Below are positions 43,030 through 54,429 of a DNA stretch of 64,000 nucleotides, one piece after another. The stretch covers positions 29,532,414 through 29,596,413 of the forward strand of contig CM055095.1 of NCBI GenBank assembly GCA_029204225.1. The letters run 5' to 3'. Source of the DNA: Diphasiastrum complanatum. Its lineage: Eukaryota; Streptophyta; Lycopodiopsida; Lycopodiales; Lycopodiaceae. How positions within the stretch are numbered: position 1 is the stretch's first letter; each line of letters starts with the position of its first letter. Both the position numbers and the translations under genes were made by a program. Under the pieces are notes generated by a model, which did not search any database, was not told where the DNA came from, and was given only the letters and a program-made list of their open reading frames with translations.

Positions 43030-44440
43030 GATTACAGGACAAGGCAATAGCACTTTGATTATCACAAAATAAAATTGTAGGGTTGTACTAATACAGATTG
43101 ACATCTGACAGCAAATTTCTCAACCAAAACGCTTCCTTAATAGATTGAGAAGCAGCAATATATTATGCTTCAGTAGAAGAAAGTGCGATAGAGGTTTGGT
43201 TATAACTGTTCCATGAAATAGGACCATCGTTGAAGAAGAATGTAAATCCAGATGTGGACTTATGATTGTCTGCATCTCCTCCCCAACTTGCATCAGAATA
43301 ACCACTGAGTTGATGAAGATTGTCGTTGCTGACATCTCCATAGCAGATGCACTGGTCCATGGTAGCTCGAATATATCTCATGACTCGAATAAGAGCCTTC
43401 CAATGGGTAATGCTAGGATTAGCCATATATTGGCTGAGTGAGCTTACAGCCAAAGAGATATCTGGTCTTGTACAGACCATTGCGTACATGAGTGATCCAA
43501 GTATCGATCGATACAGATATTCTCTCATCTGCTCCTCTTCCTGCTTGGTCTGGGGACGTTGGTCCTTCGACAAATGCAGGCCTGGATCCATTGGTGAGTG
43601 AGCTAATTTACAATTTATCAAATTGTATCTATTAAGAACATTGTGAAGATACCTTTGTTGAGTGATGTAAATCAGCTGATTTGTTCTGTCTCTGTGGATT
43701 TGAGTTCCAAGACAGAAGTGAGCGTCGCCCAGATCAGTCATGTCGAATTCTAAGAACAACGTATAAGGTGATGATAATGAAGGATTGTTGCACTGACCTT
43801 GAATAAACGTTGCAATCAACAGTGCTTGGTTTGAATCCTTGTTCAATAAGGAATGTGTTGATCCTCTGAAACCAAGCTCTGGCAGATTGTTTCAAGCCGT
43901 ACAATGCTTTGTGGAGTTTACAGACATGATTCTTCATGCCTTCCAAAACGTATCCTTCGGGCTAGATCATGTAAATATCTTCTTGTATGACTCCGTTCAG
44001 ATAGGCTGTTTGTACATCAAGTTGATGTACTTCAAGGGTGGCAGCTGCGGCATAAGACAAGAGCATTCGAATCAACAAATGTTTGACGATTGGACTAAAA
44101 GTCTCACTGTAGTCGACATTCGATATCTGGGTGAATCCTCGTGCTACTAGTCTAGCCTTCCTTCGATAAATTGCTCTGTTGGCATTATATTTGATCTTAA
44201 AGATCCATTTGCAATCAATAATATTGCAACCAATAGGAGCTTCGACTAATGACCATGTGTGATTCTTGATCAGAGAGGAATACTCTCTATCCATGGCTTC
44301 TCTCCAGAGATCAGAGTCTGGTTGGCTAAGTGCCTCTTTGACTATCGTCGGTTCTTGCATTAAGAGATAGGCAGACTCAAGAGTATACCTTGTGGGTTGT
44401 GTGCGCACTCGGCTTGATCTTCTGGGAGGATTCAACTGAT
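43030..44440 (-). pseudogene. Ty1/Copia RT and RNase H with active-site deletion
   Basis: From the right: linker and RT start at 43962-44435 (PPRRSSRVRTQPTRYTLE, SDLWREAMDREYSSLIKNHT, CKWIFKIKYNANRA, QLDVQTAYLNGVIQEDIYM, then a stop). Next 43790-43946 (LHKALYGLKQSARAWFQRIN, STVDCNVYSRSVQQ). Near 43750 the YVDD segment is missing: LYV is joined to FDMTDLGDAHFCLGTQIHRD. Then RNase H to 43030 (LMYAMVCTRPDISLAVSSLS, SDASWGGDADNHKSTSGF, LSSTEA, and IKEAFWLRNLL, FCDNQSAIALS). Several stops. Polymerase function is lost with YVDD. Confidence 0.85.
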
Positions 44441-44967
44441 AAACCGCTCCTGGGACTTGTTGCTGGGTAGCAGCAACATCTTCGTCTGATTCGCTATCTC
44501 AAAGTGGGTCGACAATAGACACGCCTGAGCCAGAAGCTCGGACTGTTGTGTCAACGGCAGGTGATGAAGATTCTTTTTGAGCAATGTCCTTGCCTTTGAG
44601 GTCTATATTCTCCACCGTTGTCTTACCTTAGGGCCTTGATTGTCCTTCCAGTCTCTTTTTCTGCATGCTCCCTGAAGATACTGAAGCAGTTGAAGGCTTC
44701 TGATTTCTTCTTTATGAAATACACCATCGTCCTTCTGGAGAATTCGTCAATAAAGGTTATAAAATACTTGGCATCCTTCAACGAAGGATTTTTCATCGGG
44801 CCACAAATATCTGAATGTACAACGTCTAGTAATCCTCTAGCAATATGTTGATGGCTTGACTTAAATGGTTTCCTAGTCTGTGTACCAACTAGACAGTCTT
44901 GACAGACAGGTAACTCGACTTTTTCACGAGGATAGTCGAGATCAAGGACAATAGATTGTCTAGACAT
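44441..44967 (-). pseudogene. Ty1/Copia integrase, truncated core
   Basis: Reads VELPVCQDCLVGTQTRKPFK (zinc site), VVHSDICGPMKNPSLKDAKY (first Asp), TFIDEFSRRTMVYFIKKKSE and GRTIKALR, where the second catalytic Asp (DNGGEY) should follow. Instead a stop at about 44620 and the integrase-RT linker follow (RASGSGVSIVD, DEDVAATQQQ). The second Asp, the Glu and the C-terminal part are deleted. Confidence 0.8.
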
Positions 44968-45034
44968 TCGTTGTACAGCAGCATGATTTAAATGCCAAAA
45001 AACCTTTATTTGAGTGAATTGAAGTACTAAGAGC

Positions 45035-45420
45035 CTAACTAGAGGAAAAAAAACAATGAGTTAGTTTAGGCAAGTATCCATGCCTTTTTTCGAGTGCTAG
45101 GATCTTGCATGTCCTATCAACTACTTTACACTGATCACATTCGAATTCTACTTTGTGTCCTAGATATGTGATTTGTAGATAACTTTGGTACATACATGAC
45201 TTTAGAGAGTAGCTTGGACTGATCATTTGCAAAGCATAATCTTACAGTGCCTTCACCTTTAATAGCTTGTGTGTGGTTGCAGCTGCATTTGCCACTTGAT
45301 TCGACTGCCCTTTGTTGTTGTTCTTCACTTGAAGTATGCGACAGTCTTGTATTTCATGGTTGTTTCATTTGCAATATCTGCCGAACAGCTTCTTCTGGGG
45401 ATTTGACTGTTCCTTGTGCT
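45035..45420 (-). pseudogene. Ty1/Copia Gag zinc knuckle and protease end
   Basis: Near 45370 the minus strand reads KLFGRYCK..NHEIQDC, a zinc knuckle with one Cys changed to Gly. Near 45130-45260 are GEGTVRLCFANDQSKLLSKV and MYVPKLSTNHIS, the Copia protease end. At 45060-45120 follows QCKVVDRTCKILALEKRHGY, the start of the pre-integrase. The protease active site itself was not found. Same family as the Gag at 16570-17355. Confidence 0.65.
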
Positions 45421-46057
45421 GAGCTGGTTTTTGGTCCATGAAATCATTAAATTTTGTAATTAATGACTGTAAAACAGTAGGTACAATCTAAAAATTGTAC
45501 TACACCACATCCTATGACCAATTTCTTGCAAAAACCATGAATTCTAGGTGAAAAATTCACTAAATGCATCAAAAAACCTATAATTTTCTTCAAAATTCAT
45601 GGAACAAATCCACAATCATGATTATTAGGCTGAAAGTACACCAAGGATATGAGAATCCGCCTTCTTGAAATTGAATTCCAGCACCTGGAAGAACAATCAA
45701 AGAGATGCACCAATAGAACTGCAAAATTTAAGATCTCCAAGCTCCACCTCCTCGTAGATGTGAACCAAGTGAAGATCTTCCACAATTCTTTCACATGAAA
45801 ACCAAAAGGATACCTGTGGAGATACTGATTATATCCCTAAATCTGACATACTGGTCATAAAAAACATCCGGACTCTGTTGTGGTATACTGAACACATGTA
45901 AGAAAGTCCAGAAGAGGGACTTGAAGTACTCTATGCGCAAACTCAGTGAGAAATCTAGACAACAAGGACTCCCAACTAGGATCAGAGGAGGAAGCCATTG
46001 CCTATTATCGGTTCTGTGTGAGAGGACTATCCATGAAAAAAGGAGCACACTATATTG
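45421..46057. other. Non-coding, with the dispersed repeat at 45765-45820
   Basis: No gene recognised. 45765-45820 repeats the 34985-35055 sequence. A minus-strand ORF at 45791-46132 has hydrophobic content and could lie downstream of the ACGTG-rich region, but matches nothing known. Confidence 0.4.
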
Positions 46058-46188
46058 CACACGAAAAGCAATATGTATAGTTGTAGTATCGCTCTTGTGC
46101 GCACATAGAGAGATGAGACAATGAGGGAGCAAACGAGACGCGTAGAGAAGTGATATTTGAAGAAAATCCTAAGAAAAAAAAAGTGAAA
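46058..46188 (-). repeat. Inverted repeat, left arm
   Basis: Its reverse complement (cacttttttttttcttaggat ... gcgcacaagagcgatactac) matches 46605-46735 at roughly 80% or better over about 130 bases. A shorter third copy, direct to the right arm, follows at 46750-46805. Confidence 0.7.
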
Positions 46189-46329
46189 ATCCTCTTACGG
46201 ACTGAGGGGTTAGATATTGCTCTTGTGTGCGTGTTGTGTTCTAGTTCATAGCGACTACAAGTCAGGCGTGCATAGAATCGATATGACTGAAAACCGAGAA
46301 AGAAAGATGAAAAAAAATTTCTGGGATCG

Positions 46330-46600
46330 TGCCCTTTATAGTTGTTTCACACGTGCGATTCAAATGGTCAACTATCCACATGTCGTCCTCCAATTGGCTC
46401 AGAATGACCACATGAGCAAAGCCGTACAGTCGCCATGTGTCAAGAACTGATTGGGCCATACATAGCACGTGTCGAGGTCTCATTGGGCCACTAGATACCC
46501 ACGTGTGAATGCCACATGGCAATCATTAATTGGGTTTTACGAAACTCGCACGTGTGACCACACGTGCAAAATCCGAAGGCACAAGGTCGCAAACGTGGAC
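46330..46600 (-). promoter_or_regulatory. ACGTG-motif cluster with TATA, candidate stress/ABA promoter
   Basis: Six ACGTG cores (46351, 46467, 46501, 46550, 46562, 46593), several as CACGTG or CACGTGT, as in G-box/ABRE elements bound by bZIP factors. Two ATTGGGCC words and CCAATTGG lie between them. A minus-strand TATAAAG at 46335-46341 would start transcription near 46305, leftwards into the left repeat arm. No recognised gene follows. Motif density is what supports the call; function is inference. Confidence 0.45.
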
Positions 46601-46604
46601 ATCA

Positions 46605-46735
46605 TTTTCACTTTTTTTTTTCTTCGGATTTTTGTCACATATCGCTTCTTTGCGCGTCCCGTTTGCTCCCTCATCATCTCTCTTTCTGCATGCGCACAAG
46701 GGTGATACTACGACCATACATATCGCTTCTGTGCG
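46605..46735 (+). repeat. Inverted repeat, right arm
   Basis: Mirror copy of 46058-46188, starting cacttttttttttcttcggat and ending near catacatatcgcttctgtgcg. The arms point outwards from the ACGTG cluster. Confidence 0.7.
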
Positions 46736-46749
46736 TCGTTACCTCATTC

Positions 46750-47750
<1,001 letters not shown>

Positions 47751-48176
47751 GGGATAGAACATGGAAATGAAATTTGGTTCCACATTGACCACATATTTAA
47801 ATGCACTCGTATATTTCAATTCTTATATATAAATTTAGTGTATCGCTTATAAAACTTACATTCACTACCTACAATAATGACATCTCAAGAGACATATAAC
47901 ATTGGGATCTTCAAATTTAGTTGCGTAGACAAAGGTTCATGAAACGAGAGAAAGAAATAGTTTAAGATGTTACTGTAACAATCAACATGTTGCAATATCA
48001 TCCAAATTCTCATACTAGCATCCAAATTCAGCTAGTCTATGCACTACTAGAAGAAACATCATTTTGTAAGAGCATCATGATCATTTTAAATTTGCATAGT
48101 TTGAAAACACAAAAAGAAACACAAAACTGCAATTAAGACACATGGATTCAGTAACCGAAATTGCAAAATAATTTTT

Positions 48177-48725
48177 TTATTGATAAGTATGTGCATATGT
48201 ACATGGGCGAGGATTGCTTAAAAGGTAATTATGTCTATTTGATCCTCGCTTTCTCCATACACTTAGTCTCAAGTCTTCACATTCTTTGTAAGTGATTTTG
48301 CGTATACATAATTTCTTGCAAGAAGGCTGCATCAAAGTCCCTTTTATATGTTTTGGTGATAAAACAGAATCTGCCTTCTTCAGAGTGACGAATGCAAGCA
48401 CACGTTTTCTTTTGCAATTTTGAGAAGCTCCAAAAGATTCAAAACTTGGATCACGTTACATTGGACTTTCAAAACTTTTCTCGTGTGATTGACCAACTCT
48501 TGATACAAATTCTTTTAACATTTCATTCCAATTACCTAGCTCGTCGTCTTCATCAAAATCAAACATAGAAAAATCAAAATCATGGTGTCTAAGAAGCAGT
48601 AGAAAGCAATGTTGTAGAAGATGCACATGTTGTCTTCGTGGATTGTCTTGCCATTTGAGAAAGTCTACGATGATTGTCGGTGATAGCATTCGCTTGAGAT
48701 GGATTGCAGTGTCCATTTTCCACAT
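48177..48725 (-). pseudogene. Uncharacterised ORF with one in-frame stop
   Basis: From ATG at 48725 the frame stays open to 48177 except for one TAA at about 48456 (possibly CAA to TAA). Before the stop it reads CFLLLLRHHDFDFSMFDFDE and DDELGNWNEMLKEFVSRVGQ; after it, in the same frame, DPSFESFGASQNCKRKR, LAFVTLKKADSVLSPKHIKG and a Cys-containing end. SFESP and SFESFG flank the stop. It lies 7 bases downstream of the 48733-49356 ORF on the same strand and may be its continuation after a frame break, or a second exon. Family not recognised. Confidence 0.4.
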
Positions 48726-48732
48726 TAATGTT

Positions 48733-49356
48733 TCAAATATGCATCAATAAATCTGAACTAGACCCATTTCGCCGAGATACATCATTGTTAACCACATCGT
48801 CTGTCCCAGTTAGGATGTCCGAGTTGTATGCCAGTCGTGTCAGATCATAACGAATTACATCGTCCACGCCTGTCAAAACATCAGAGTTGTATAGAGCTAG
48901 TCTTGTAGCATTGCTATCAGTCACATCATGAGCATTGATATCCACACCAGTGAGAACATATGAACTATACCTAATTTGTTTGAAGTTTGCACTATTATTA
49001 TGATTGACATCTTCCACGCCAGTGAGGAAATCAAAATTATATGTTGTTTTTGTCGATGTTCTCCCGTCGTGATTGAAGGTAATCGTACAATGCATACTTG
49101 ATGATCTGTTGTAATTACGATTATAATAAGTGTAATACTCATTCATTGTCTCGTCGAATGATACGTGCCTAGTATTTGTAGCATGTAAAGAAAGTTTCAA
49201 TACACACCATATTATCAATCTATTTGGTGAGTAAAATGGGACTCCATCATCTGCCATGACATTTTGAATGGTTCCTTCATTTGTTACCGATATTAACTTT
49301 ATAGTGGCAAAGAACTGATTTTTTCCAAAACTGTAGTAACCTTTGAAGCTAGCCAT
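48733..49356 (-). CDS. Uncharacterised 207-aa protein with an LTGVD repeat
   Basis: Starts at ATG 49354-49356. Residues 1-60 resemble a compact domain (GYYSFGKNQFFATIKLISVT, then DDGVPFYSPNRLIIWCVLKL). Residues 70-105 are Tyr/Asn/Thr-rich. Residues 106-200 hold four imperfect repeats of 21-26 residues with core Y-(N/S)-(S/F)-x-x-L-T-G-(V/T)-(D/E)-D, LTG falling at residues 111, 135, 161 and 182. No signal peptide or membrane segment. I do not recognise the family. An AT microsatellite and TATA-like words lie upstream at 49505-49555. Open frame plus a preserved repeat suggest a real, perhaps lineage-specific gene; the adjoining broken ORF downstream leaves open that it is a truncated gene. Confidence 0.5.
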   Translation of the reverse strand: MASFKGYYSFGKNQFFATIKLISVTNEGTIQNVMADDGVPFYSPNRLIIWCVLKLSLHATNTRHVSFDETMNEYYTYYNRNYNRSSSMHCTITFNHDGRTSTKTTYNFDFLTGVEDVNHNNSANFKQIRYSSYVLTGVDINAHDVTDSNATRLALYNSDVLTGVDDVIRYDLTRLAYNSDILTGTDDVVNNDVSRRNGSSSDLLMHI

Positions 49357-49504
49357 GATGCGAATTAATCAAAGGAATCACGAAAGTGAAGCAAACGATG
49401 CAATGCAATTCGGATGGAGTTCAGATGTGATCGTTGGACACTACCAGCTGAATCGCTCCTACAGTCCTCCAGAATGTAGTCAGGCACTGCTGATCTACAT
49501 TTAT

Positions 49505-49555
49505 GAATTAACATATATATGTATATATGTGTGTATATATATATATATATATAAT
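49505..49555. repeat. (AT)n / (GT)n microsatellite
   Basis: Alternating ATATAT/GTGTAT over about 50 bases. It could supply a TATA box to the minus-strand gene starting at 49356, but this is not decisive. Confidence 0.8.
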
Positions 49556-49948
49556 CCTTGAGAGAGGCAAGACTGGACCAATAGGATTCAGAGGCCAGGG
49601 TCCTCCTCTCTACTATAAGAATGGACCAACTCGAGTTGCTCCTCATGTTCATTTCCTCATTTAAATAAAGCAGATTGGTTCTCTTCATAAATGGATTGAT
49701 GAATGTCATTGCTCTCTATCACGTTTCCTCCATCTCTCATGCTTATTTGGATTTTGCTAATTGTTGGATCTGAGTGTTATTGAGATTGTATGTTATTATA
49801 CTTTTTATGAGAGAGAAAGAGTAAGCTATCTCTGTTGCGGATGTGTAGTGTTAAGGGATTGTAAGTGTTAAGGGATGTGTAGTGTTAAAGAGTAGGGTTA
49901 ATGGATGTAGAGATAGATGTGAATCCTCCATTCATGTTGAAATCTGAA

Positions 49949-50811
49949 CTAAACTATCGCTCTCATGAGAACGAACCTACGCGTGACAACTAACTCCGTC
50001 TCTTTGATGCTAGATTGACTAGATCTTGGATTCAGATTAGGCAAAGAAAGAAACCCACTACAGAGAGCAGCAACAGTATCAGCAGAAGGGAGAGCGGGTG
50101 TGAGAGGAGCTAAAGCTCGAGCTGCATGAGAATACTCACCAACTTGCCCAAGATGTAGGGTGCGACGAAAGTGACGGTGGAGAGGTGGGGCGCCTTGAGG
50201 TTGAGAGTCCTGTGAGTAGCGAGCAGCAAGTGCCTGACAACGTGCAAAGTGTTCATCATGAAGCGTTTCCCAGTCTCCTGATAGAAAGCGACGAAGGCGA
50301 GCACGAGTTTCTCTATGACCAGCATCCCCACCCCTCGGAGGAAGGACTAGACACCAAAGGGAAAAAAGAAGAAACAGATGCCAAGCCGCAATGTCAAAGG
50401 GGTCAATAGCCAAGCGATCAAGAGGAAGGCGCATAGCAACTTGAGTTTCACGACGGAGAGCGAGGGGAATATGAAAGTAGAGCCTTGGACGAGGGAAGCC
50501 CAAGTGAAAAGCTCCGAGGACGTCAAGGGAAGAAATCCAAGACCAAGCTGAAGCAGAGGGCGAATGAGGTGCAGAAAGAAGAGGGCGATCTTGAGACGAC
50601 TGAAGTAGTGCAGGACAAGAACGCTGGTGACGGGCAAGAACTCCTCTAGGAGAGAAGAAACGACCACAAGCATGGCAAGGAACCCGTTCAGGGGGTTGAG
50701 AAGGCAAAGCACAACCTGCCGCGAACGAGGAGAGGAGTCAGGAGGGGGAGATACAGTTGAAGCAGGTCGTTTGAGACTGAGAGGACGAAGCAGGGAGATG
50801 TCCGAAGCCAT
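49949..50811 (-). pseudogene. Non-LTR-like retroelement 5' ORF fragment (C2HC finger)
   Basis: Start ATG at 50809-50811 (MASDISLLRPLSLKRPAST), then a one-base shift near 50710 into the frame 49949-50707. This reads RVPCHACGRFFSPRGVLARH plus QRSC, a C2HC/C2H2-type finger, then AAWHLFLLFSLWCLVLPPRG, GHRETRARLRRFLSGDWETL, RCQALAARYS, RTLHLGQVGEYSHAARALAP and LPSADTVAALCSGFL. The pattern of RG(G)...R..RF..G.W..L...GE.S.A...L.P is the region that precedes the reverse transcriptase in a group of non-LTR elements. RT itself is absent. GC-rich compared with its neighbours, which suggests a recent arrival. Confidence 0.5.
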
Positions 50812-52320
50812 GAAAAGAACTATACAAAGGGAACCTTGTGATGGACCACCTCACCAACTGAATCGAGATCTTTTTTATATTTTTTGATTTTTCTTCACAC
50901 GGAATGCCGTTAACCTCGATGGAGCCGTCGGCCGTTGTAAACCTTTTGCAATAGATTCCGAAAAACTTGCCCAAACAAAAGCGCCCACCAAAACTCTGAA
51001 AGACCAGCAATAGGAAAAGATTTGAAAGCTCCACCGCTACTCCTTTGCCCTAAATTGATAGTAGATCAGACAAACACGGGTCTGGCAGGAAACAGTGCTG
51101 ATTTTTGTTGAAGAGTTGGGGATTCTGGGAGCCCTATTGCCTCAAATCATCACCTAGGAGCTGGGTGAAGACATAGTGCCCAACTTTGCACAACACAAGA
51201 GGAACCGTTTGAGAAAGCCTCTTTTGCCCGGCAACCGTATGTGCTATCTGAGCCAAACCTCCACTAGAAACGGCTGATACTAGCAACAATATGCAAAACA
51301 GCAAAGGGCTGGAATTCCTGAAGGATTGTGCTTAAATTCTCTTTAGAAAAGGTTTATTGCAAAATTCTTCTTTCGAGTTGCCGAGTGATCAGCCATACTC
51401 TGCCAGCTTAAACGACTAATTGAAAATCCAATGTTCTTTGAGGCTGAAGCCAATTGCATTCTGCTTATTTTTCTTGCATCAATCAGAGTGGCGTAGGAAA
51501 TTATAAGTAAAGATTCCCAAGACCAAGGGCGCTTGGCATATCAGAGTCTCTATTACTCTCAGTTTTCTCATGAGATTTTGCAATATGGTGTACTTGTTAT
51601 TCTGTTGAATATAAACTACCTGCGTCGGAGGACGTGCTTGCACGCTTGTGAATCCAAGTTGTAAAAGAAGATCTCACAACATCCACACTTTTAAGTAAAA
51701 ACCTGAACTCTTCTAATATACGATGGAACTGGCTTTCTGTATGCTTGTAAGAAGAGAATAAGTTCTTGATCTAGCATGCTGTCACTCAATTTCCTGTCGT
51801 CTATTGAAGATGCGAGTTCCTTCAGTGAGCAGAAGCACCGAGATCAGCCGGATGTATATGAGCTCAATGTACTTACGAATCCTGCCAGGAGCACCATCGT
51901 TGCCCAAATAAATGCTAGAATACCCAATCGGCTTGTTGCCTTCTCAAGAGGTGCCAATTTTACTGCCATTAGTACTACATACCATTCAGGTGCCTAGAAA
52001 TCGTCAGCTTTCAGCTCTCTGTTGAGTTCTACTGTCTCTTATTTTCTTCTGGTGATGATTGATGTTTTGCGACTCTCTCCGCCATATCCTGAGTGCGGTG
52101 AGAATGGTGTCTTGAACATCATCCGGATACTTTTGCTATTGGATTGTTTAGCCACCTTCTTAGTAACCTCAATATCATTGATCAGCCAGAATCCAGATTA
52201 AGCTTTGACCTTGTATAAGAAAGTGCAATTCAGTCGACTGTTTTCAACCATCGTTTTACAGCTAGGCCATTCCTTCGGAACATAGTAGAGGTCGTCATAT
52301 TGGAAAAGATATCCTGGATT
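50812..52320. other. No gene confidently recognised
   Basis: Open segments around 51776-51997 exist in three overlapping frames on both strands, and none has a clear family. Otherwise non-coding. Confidence 0.35.
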
Positions 52321-52329
52321 GTTCTATGC

Positions 52330-52430
52330 TCATTCCTATGTTGGGCATAGCAAAAAAACTTTTGTTATGCTCAGCATAGCAAAGGAATACCATGTCCACT
52401 CCTTTGTTATGTGAGCATAGTCGAAGAGCG
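52330..52430. repeat. GCATAG palindrome cluster
   Basis: TTTGTTATGCT-c-AGCATAGCAAA at 52361-52383 is an 11-bp inverted repeat with one mismatch. Related words (ctatgctcattcctatg, gggcatagc, gtgagcatag) flank it within 100 bases. It might be the end of a small MITE-like element directly left of the A/T block. Confidence 0.5.
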
Positions 52431-52439
52431 GACGTGAAA

Positions 52440-52960
52440 GTTTTCCAAACTTAAAATATTAAAAAAATTAAAAAAAATTAGAAATTTAAAATTTAAAAAA
52501 TTAACCAAAAAAAAAAATTTAGTGAAAAATAAAATGTAAAAAAAAAAAAAATTAAATTTTAAATTTAAAAAATCAAAATATTAAAAAATCTTAAAAATTA
52601 TAAAAATTTAAACTTTAAATTTGAAAATTTTGGACGAAAACAAAAAAATCTTAAAATCTTAAAATTTGAAATTCAAAAAATAAAAACTAATAGTAAAACA
52701 ATAAATTTAAAAAACTAAAAAATTTTAAAAACTAAAAAATTTAAAAAACTAAAAAAATTTAAAAATACATTAAAAATTTACTACAAAATTTAATAAATTT
52801 AAATATTTACAATAAAGATAAAGATAAACATTTAAAATAGTTAACATAAAAATAATTTAATAATTCAAAAATAAAGTAAAGTGTGTTACAAATAATAAAA
52901 AAATGTAGATTGAAAAAAAATAATATGTTTGATTTTTTTTTTTGGAAATACACGAGTTGA
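52440..52960. repeat. Nearly pure A/T block
   Basis: About 500 bases with very few G or C, built from tracts such as ttaaaaattt and aaaaaattaaa. No ORF. It could act as a matrix attachment or nucleosome-poor region, or be a decayed repeat. Confidence 0.8.
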
Positions 52961-53601
52961 AACATGTGATAATCTTATGATTTTCAAGTTGGAAGTCTTG
53001 TTGCACTTTTTGACTTTTGAAAATAAGAAAAAAACATATGTTTTAGATTATATAAGTGTTAGATTTATTTAAAACAATACGTAAATAAAAATATTATGGG
53101 TCCATTTGTTACACACCATGTCAATCAATATTTTCTTAAAATGTACGAATAAAAAATGTTGCAATTAGAACCGAAGAGCAAGAAAGAATGATTGTGAAAA
53201 AAATCAATTAAGAATTGATGATTTAGATCTAACAAATATGGATGTTTTAATGTTTAATTCTATATTGGCGATGACTAATCATATACAAAAGTCAACAATA
53301 TCTATTTTGAATGAATGAATTGAATTAATCAAACAACTACTGTTCTGAATTGTCAATTGAAGAAGATTGACTTACAAAATTTCTTGTCAATATTAGAAGC
53401 CTATTAAAAGGAAGATATGTTAGTTGATTTTGATGAAGAAGATGGGTCTTCAATTTCATCATCCGAGTGATCTATTCAAATTATTTATTTTTTATATAGT
53501 TTCGAGATTAACTTTAAAAAAACCATGATTTTGGACTAAAACTAGGACCATTAAAAATACCGAAAAAAATTACTCTTTTTTAGGTCAAAGTCCCAAAACA
53601 A

Positions 53602-53934
53602 ATGTCATCGTGTTTACTTCAAAAACCAAGCTCAAGTGGATCTCATGTGAAAGCCTTTGTGGTGATATCCAATAAATCAATTATGATCCCGAATTCTCCA
53701 TGGACAATGTTGAAAGTCTTTGTGTCCTCCCTTCAAGACAAATTTGCTTTCGACAGAGCTGAGTTTATGACTCGCGGGCAAGATGGTTCTGAGTGTCATT
53801 TGTCTTATGCGGACATTGCACATTTTACTACTGAGTCACCAACTGGACCAAAGACTCCTGCTGGGCCATCTAAGCTAGATGATATTCAGATTCTAAATGA
53901 GACTGGAGAATTTGTAAATACCCAAGCTGAATAG
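53602..53934 (+). CDS. Uncharacterised 110-aa ORF
   Basis: ATG at 53602, TAG at 53932. Reads SSCLLQKPSSSGSHVKAFVV, PNSPWTMLKVFVSSLQDKFA and YADIAHFTTESPTGPKTPAG. It contains KVFVSSLQDKFAFDR, perhaps an amphipathic helix, and a Pro/Gly/Thr tail. No family recognised. It sits right of the A/T block and could be an exon or a repeat fragment. Confidence 0.25.
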   Translation: MSSCLLQKPSSSGSHVKAFVVISNKSIMIPNSPWTMLKVFVSSLQDKFAFDRAEFMTRGQDGSECHLSYADIAHFTTESPTGPKTPAGPSKLDDIQILNETGEFVNTQAE

Positions 53935-54429
53935 ATAGACATAGTTTTATACTGATATAGAAATATAGACATATAGTGAAATACTGACATATAGTGAATA
54001 TAGAAAAAGAATTATTTGCACAGTTGTACAAAATCCCCAAATTCGGGTGATATTTTATTGAATACAGATATCAATTTGTACAATTGATTGTATCACTTGT
54101 CATTGTTCTTCTACAATGTTGATATCTGTTGGAAGATCCTTGCAGAGTGTTGTGTTTTCCTATCTTTTTCACATCTACATGAAAGATAAGCAACTTGTTA
54201 ATTTGGTTATTATCTGAATAGAGTTACATATATAATGATTGACTGATTTGCAAATCACAAAAAATTATTATCAGCTTTATATTGATAATGAATCTGAATT
54301 GTTCAGGTAGAATTTCATAGTGCATTAAGACCAGGTCTTGTCTGATATAACTTAAGCTCCAATGGTCCTCCACTTCAATCGTAGTTAGCATATCTTCATT
54401 GTTGAAAATGTGGACTTCTTTTCGATCTG

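Noticed and set aside
51776-51997. A 73-aa plus-strand ORF or minus-strand membrane or Copia-like segment
   Set aside because: Three frames on two strands look equally protein-like, with no family match and no consistent splicing, so no call is justified.
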